Positions 5,467-8,637 of a stretch of 8,637 nucleotides of DNA are shown here, piece after piece. The stretch covers positions 1 through 8,637 of the forward strand of contig JACQRF010000165.1 of NCBI GenBank assembly GCA_016206635.1, read 5' to 3'. This DNA is from Candidatus Omnitrophota bacterium (lineage in GTDB: Bacteria; Omnitrophota; Gorgyraeia; 1-14-0-20-64-10; JACQQZ01). The notes below the pieces were generated by a model. It saw only the letters and a program-made list of their open reading frames with translations. It had not been told where the DNA came from and did not search any database. Each line of letters starts with the position of its first letter. Position 1 is the first letter of the stretch. Both the position numbers and the translations under genes were made by a program.

Positions 5467-6651
5467 GTGAGCACCTGGGTCGGGGTCGGCCGCAGCACCA
5501 CCTCGGATTCCTCCCAGGCCGGCCGGGACGCCGCCGCGCAAGCATTGGCCCAGATGGGACTTTCGACGGCCCACCTCGTCCTGGTCTTCGCCTCCGCGCG
5601 ATTTGACCATGCCGCGCTGCTGGCAGGGGTGCGCGCTGTCACGCCGGAGGCGGCCGTCGTCGGCTGCAGCACCGCCGGCGAGATCACCGCGGACGGGCCA
5701 TCGAAGCGCTCGGTCGTGGTCGTCGCGCTGCAATCCAACGTCATGACGGCGATCCCCGGCTTTGGCCCCCGCCTGAGCGCGGCCCCCCGTCAGGCCGGCG
5801 AGACGGCGGCCTGGTCCGGCGCCCACAGCAAGGCGCCCAATCCCCGCGTGTTCCTGATGTTTCCCGACGGGGTGTCCGGCAACGCCGCCGAGGCGCTGCG
5901 CGGCGTCCAAATGGTTCTCGGCACCAGTTTCCCGGTCGTCGGGGGGTCCGCCGGCGACGACCTGCTGTTCCGGCGCTCGGTGCAATACCATGGCGACGCC
6001 GTCACGCAGGACAGCGTGGTCGGCGTCCTGCTGAGCGGCGGGATCACCGTGGGGATCGGGGCCCGGCACGGCTGGCGGCCGCTCGGCAAGCCGCGGCTGG
6101 TCACCCGCGCCTTGGCCAACGTCGTCCACGAGCTCGATGGCCGGGCGGCCGTCTCGGTCTACCAAGAATATTTCGGCAAAGGGGCCGAGGAGCTGCAGCG
6201 GGAATCGCTGGCCCGGATGACGATCATCTATCCGCTCGGGCTGCCGATCCCCGGCGAAGAGGAGCATCTGCTGCGGAATGTCTTGCACGTGACGCCGCAG
6301 GGGGATCTGGTCTACGCCGGCGAGGTGCCGGAAGGGAGCTCGGTGCGGCTGATGATGGGGTCCAAGCACCATGCGCTCGTCGCCGCCCGGCGGGCCGCCG
6401 AGCAGGCGATGCGGGGGCTCGGGGCCAAGTCCGTGCGGTTGGCGTTGGTCTTCGGCTCCGCCTCGCGGGCCCGGCTGTTCGGCCGCGGCGCCGAGGCGGA
6501 GATCCGCGCGATCCGCGAGGTCGTCGGCTCCGCCGTCCCGATCGCCGGGTTCTACGGGTATGGGGAGATCGCCCCGCTGTCGTCGGAACAATACCTGGGC
6601 CAGTCCTACTATCAGAATGAAACGCTGGTCGTCATGACCCTCGCGGAATAA
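5467..6651 (+). CDS. FIST domain sensory protein (FIST_N + FIST_C)
   Basis: This 394-residue soluble protein consists of the FIST_N and FIST_C domains, a sensory module found with kinases and chemoreceptors and proposed to bind small ligands such as amino acids. FIST_N spans about residues 20-220, with HLVLVFAS (36-43), GCSTAGEI (66-73), FPVVGGSAGDD (155-165) and HGWRPLG (201-207). FIST_C spans about 230-385, with VFGSASR (328-334), GFYGYGEIAP (361-370) and a C-terminal NETLVVMTL. No signal peptide or membrane segment is seen, so it should be cytoplasmic. The GTG at 5467 is chosen because family homology begins at once and the promoter ends just before it; the open frame further upstream runs through the promoter and a hairpin. 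No ribosome site can exist on a transcript starting there, so leaderless translation is likely. The kinase gene follows after 6 nt, suggesting that FIST supplies or modulates its signal (inference). Confidence 0.92.
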   Translation: MSTWVGVGRSTTSDSSQAGRDAAAQALAQMGLSTAHLVLVFASARFDHAALLAGVRAVTPEAAVVGCSTAGEITADGPSKRSVVVVALQSNVMTAIPGFGPRLSAAPRQAGETAAWSGAHSKAPNPRVFLMFPDGVSGNAAEALRGVQMVLGTSFPVVGGSAGDDLLFRRSVQYHGDAVTQDSVVGVLLSGGITVGIGARHGWRPLGKPRLVTRALANVVHELDGRAAVSVYQEYFGKGAEELQRESLARMTIIYPLGLPIPGEEEHLLRNVLHVTPQGDLVYAGEVPEGSSVRLMMGSKHHALVAARRAAEQAMRGLGAKSVRLALVFGSASRARLFGRGAEAEIRAIREVVGSAVPIAGFYGYGEIAPLSSEQYLGQSYYQNETLVVMTLAE

Positions 6652-6657
6652 GCGATC

Positions 6658-8235
6658 ATGACGTGGCGCTCGTTCCTACTCATCGGGGCGGTGGGGCTGC
6701 TCGGGCTCTACCTGATCGACGACGCCTGGTACCTGCGCGCCGCGGCCGCGGCGGCCGCCATCGTGCTGCTGATCGCGCTGGCCCGGTCGGCCGCGGAGCC
6801 GCGGCAGCGCCTGCTGAACCAACAGGCGGAAATTGAGCGGCTGGGGCAGTTGTGCGAAGAGTTGGACCAGAATACCCGGCTGATCGTGCAAACCGACTTG
6901 GAGCTCACCCGCACCCAAGAGGAATTGGACAAAAAGATCGGCGGGTTGTACACGCTCCACGAGCTGTCTCAACGATTGATCGCGATCCAATCGATCCCGA
7001 CCCTCCTGACGCTGATCACCGACGCGCTCGTCACCAAGCTCGGGTTTGAGAAAGCCCTCATCGGGTTGACCGACGTCGCCGGGACCGCGCTGGAGGTCCA
7101 CGCCGTCCTGGGGTATAGCCAGGACGAGGCGGCGCGCTTCGACTGGGCGGCCCTCCTCGCGGCGCTGCGTCCAACCGTCTATCGGGGCCAGCCGCTGCTG
7201 CTGGCCGCCGCGCCGGAGCACGAGGCGCGCGCGCCGTCGCTGACCACCCTCTGCGGGGTCACCTCCATGGCCGTCGCGCCGATCATCCTCACCGATCATC
7301 CGGTCGGGTTCGTGGCCATCGGCAGCAACCCGCCCTACGACCGGGTCACGCAAGGTGATCTGGAGCTGCTGTCTACCCTGGCCTCCGAGGCGGCCGTCGC
7401 GATCGAAAACATCCGGTTGTACGACGAGATCCGCCGCTCCCACCAGGAATTGGAGCACCGGGTCAAGGAGCGGACGCAGGAGTTGGCCCAGGCCAACGAG
7501 GAGCTCCGCCGGCTCAACAAGATGAAATCCGACTTCGTTTCGGCGGTGTCGCACGAGCTGCGGACGCCGCTGACCTCGATCAAGGGCTACGCCTCGATCC
7601 TGGCGACGGGCAAGCTGGGGCCGACCACGAAGGAGCAGCAGGAGCGGCTGACGAAGATCGACCGCCACACGAATTACGTGACGTCGCTCATCTCCGATCT
7701 GCTTGACATCGCGCGCATCGAGTCGGGCCGCGTCGGGATGGAGCTGCAGGCGGTGGACATCAACCAGGTGCTGGCGCGCGTCACGGAGCTCATGGCCCCG
7801 CAGTTCAAGGAGAAAGAGGTCGCGCTCACGCTCGAGATGCCGCCGGGGGTGCCGACGATCCCGGCCGACCCCCGGTACTTGGAGCGGGTGTTCATCAACC
7901 TGCTGTCGAACGCGCTGAAGTTTACGCCGGCGCGCGGCACGGTCGGCATCGCGGTGGCCCGGGACCCGGACGCCCTGACCATCCGCGTCCGCGACACCGG
8001 CCTGGGGATCGCCCCGCAGGATCTGCCGAAGATCTTTGAGGAATTCTATCGGGCCGACAACCCGATCAACCGGGAGCGCAAAGGCACCGGGCTGGGGCTC
8101 TCGCTCGTCAAACGGATCGTGGAGGCCCATGGCGGGCGGATCTGGGCGGAGGGCGCGCCCGGCGAGGGCGCCACGTTCACGCTGACGCTCCCGCTGACGC
8201 GCGCGGCGGGCGCCCCGATGGCGAGGGTCATCTGA
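6658..8235 (+). CDS. Membrane-anchored GAF sensor histidine kinase
   Basis: This 525-residue hybrid-free sensor kinase autophosphorylates on His and passes phosphate to a response regulator. Two short hydrophobic segments (about residues 5-20 and 26-43, the second very Ala-rich) should anchor it with almost no periplasmic loop. A coiled coil (about 47-95) leads to a GAF domain (about 98-255), a second helical linker (256-290), HisKA with His299 in SAVSHELRTPL, and HATPase_c. The ATPase has the N box NLLSNALKF (414-422), G1 DTGLGI (446-451), F box IFEEFYR (459-465) and G2 GTGLGLSL (476-483). All catalytic motifs are intact. Lacking a periplasmic sensor, it probably reads internal cues through GAF and perhaps the FIST protein. 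The ribosome site is weak (GGA in GGAATAAG), so coupling to the FIST gene is likely. Its TGA overlaps the regulator ATG. Confidence 0.96.
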   Translation: MTWRSFLLIGAVGLLGLYLIDDAWYLRAAAAAAAIVLLIALARSAAEPRQRLLNQQAEIERLGQLCEELDQNTRLIVQTDLELTRTQEELDKKIGGLYTLHELSQRLIAIQSIPTLLTLITDALVTKLGFEKALIGLTDVAGTALEVHAVLGYSQDEAARFDWAALLAALRPTVYRGQPLLLAAAPEHEARAPSLTTLCGVTSMAVAPIILTDHPVGFVAIGSNPPYDRVTQGDLELLSTLASEAAVAIENIRLYDEIRRSHQELEHRVKERTQELAQANEELRRLNKMKSDFVSAVSHELRTPLTSIKGYASILATGKLGPTTKEQQERLTKIDRHTNYVTSLISDLLDIARIESGRVGMELQAVDINQVLARVTELMAPQFKEKEVALTLEMPPGVPTIPADPRYLERVFINLLSNALKFTPARGTVGIAVARDPDALTIRVRDTGLGIAPQDLPKIFEEFYRADNPINRERKGTGLGLSLVKRIVEAHGGRIWAEGAPGEGATFTLTLPLTRAAGAPMARVI

Positions 8236-8637
8236 TGGCGCCGCCCCGCGTGTTGCTGGCGGACGACGAGCCGGCCACCCGCCGGCAGGCCCGAGAGATC
8301 CTGACGGGCGCGGGCTTCGAGGTGCTCGAAGTGGCCGACGGATCGGCGCTGGTGATCACCGCCTGCGATGCGCGGCCGCAGGTGATCCTCGCCGACGCGC
8401 TGCTCCCGGGGCTGGATGGCTTCGAGGCGGTCGCGGAACTCCGGCGGCACGAGGCGACGGCCGCCATCCCCTGGCTCTACCTGTCGACGCTGTCCGAGGC
8501 GGAGACAAAAACCCAGGGGGTCGCCCGCTTCCTGATGAAACCGTTCGAGCGGCAGGAGGTGATCGAGGCGGTCCAGTCGGTCGCCCCAGTGCCAGCGCAG
8601 AGGCCGGAGGGGTCCCTCCCCGACGATCGTCGGGGAG
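8235..8637 (+). CDS. Response regulator, receiver domain (3' end cut by window)
   Basis: The ATG at 8235 overlaps the kinase stop (TGATG), and GAGGG (8223-8227) is a suitably spaced ribosome site. The 134 visible codons encode a CheY-like receiver: acidic pair Asp10/Asp11, phospho-acceptor Asp54 in ILADALLPGLDG, switch Ser84, and Lys102 in FLMKPF. It is surely the partner of the kinase just upstream. Compared with typical receivers, the stretch between Ser84 and Lys102 (alpha4 and the following turn) is about four residues short, with no GADD-type motif. After residue about 117 the sequence becomes Pro/Gly-rich, which could be a linker to an output domain or the tail of a single-domain regulator; the window ends before this can be decided. 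Confidence 0.95.
   Translation, partial: MAPPRVLLADDEPATRRQAREILTGAGFEVLEVADGSALVITACDARPQVILADALLPGLDGFEAVAELRRHEATAAIPWLYLSTLSEAETKTQGVARFLMKPFERQEVIEAVQSVAPVPAQRPEGSLPDDRRG
8616..8637. repeat. Perfect 22-bp palindrome at the window end
   Basis: Positions 8616-8637 read the same on both strands, with arms CTCCCCGACGA/TCGTCGGGGAG. It falls within or close to the end of the regulator reading frame and may extend beyond the window, since 8614-8615 are CC. It could be a hairpin at the operon end or another palindromic repeat like the one in folE; its core sequence differs from the others here. Confidence 0.75.

Noticed and set aside
4968..5744. Minus-strand protein frame through tRNA-Leu (contains GWWNWQTHTFEGR)
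   Set aside because: That peptide is the familiar artefact of translating a tRNA-Leu gene.
6676..8130. Long minus-strand frame opposite the histidine kinase
   Set aside because: It is a shadow of the kinase, rich in Arg, Asp and Gln, with no domain pattern.

Overview
The window is high-GC bacterial DNA, probably from a free-living, Gram-negative-type environmental bacterium. Short ThiC, A-type Fe-S carrier, M17 aminopeptidase, FIST and GAF-kinase genes would fit groups such as Nitrospirota or NC10, but nothing here fixes the taxon; that guess is weak.

Two divergent transcription units flank an intergenic block of about 680 bp (roughly 4790-5466). The minus-strand unit has a good sigma70-type promoter (4797-4825). 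It reads pepA (M17 leucyl aminopeptidase), folE (GTP cyclohydrolase I), an IscA/ErpA-type Fe-S carrier, and thiC (cut by the window start). The genes are packed tightly: an ATGA overlap, then a 1-nt gap, then an 11-nt gap, so they are probably co-transcribed. folE and thiC both start pterin or pyrimidine cofactor routes from purine-type substrates, and ThiC is a 4Fe-4S enzyme, so a Fe-S carrier beside it makes sense.

The highlight is that folE is interrupted in frame by a 292-residue intein (2018-2893, minus strand). It sits exactly before the Cys of the CEHH zinc-site motif and carries two LAGLIDADG-type endonuclease helices. The same gene carries an in-frame 28-bp perfect palindrome near its N-terminus.

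The intergenic block holds a tRNA-Leu(GAG) gene on the minus strand, a 19-bp duplicate of its 3' end 168 bp away, two related long inverted repeats sharing an AGGGGGAACCC arm, a third inverted repeat that abuts the tRNA 5' end, and a 12-bp match to the core of the folE palindrome. It looks like a site of repeated small-element insertion or past integration.

The plus-strand unit starts from a promoter with perfect TTGACA and TATAAT boxes. The -10 box ends 6 nt before the GTG start, so the mRNA is probably leaderless. The unit encodes a stand-alone FIST sensory protein, a membrane-anchored GAF histidine kinase, and a receiver-domain response regulator (cut by the window end). Together these look like a sensory cassette in which FIST may be the ligand sensor. 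The window ends on another perfect palindrome.
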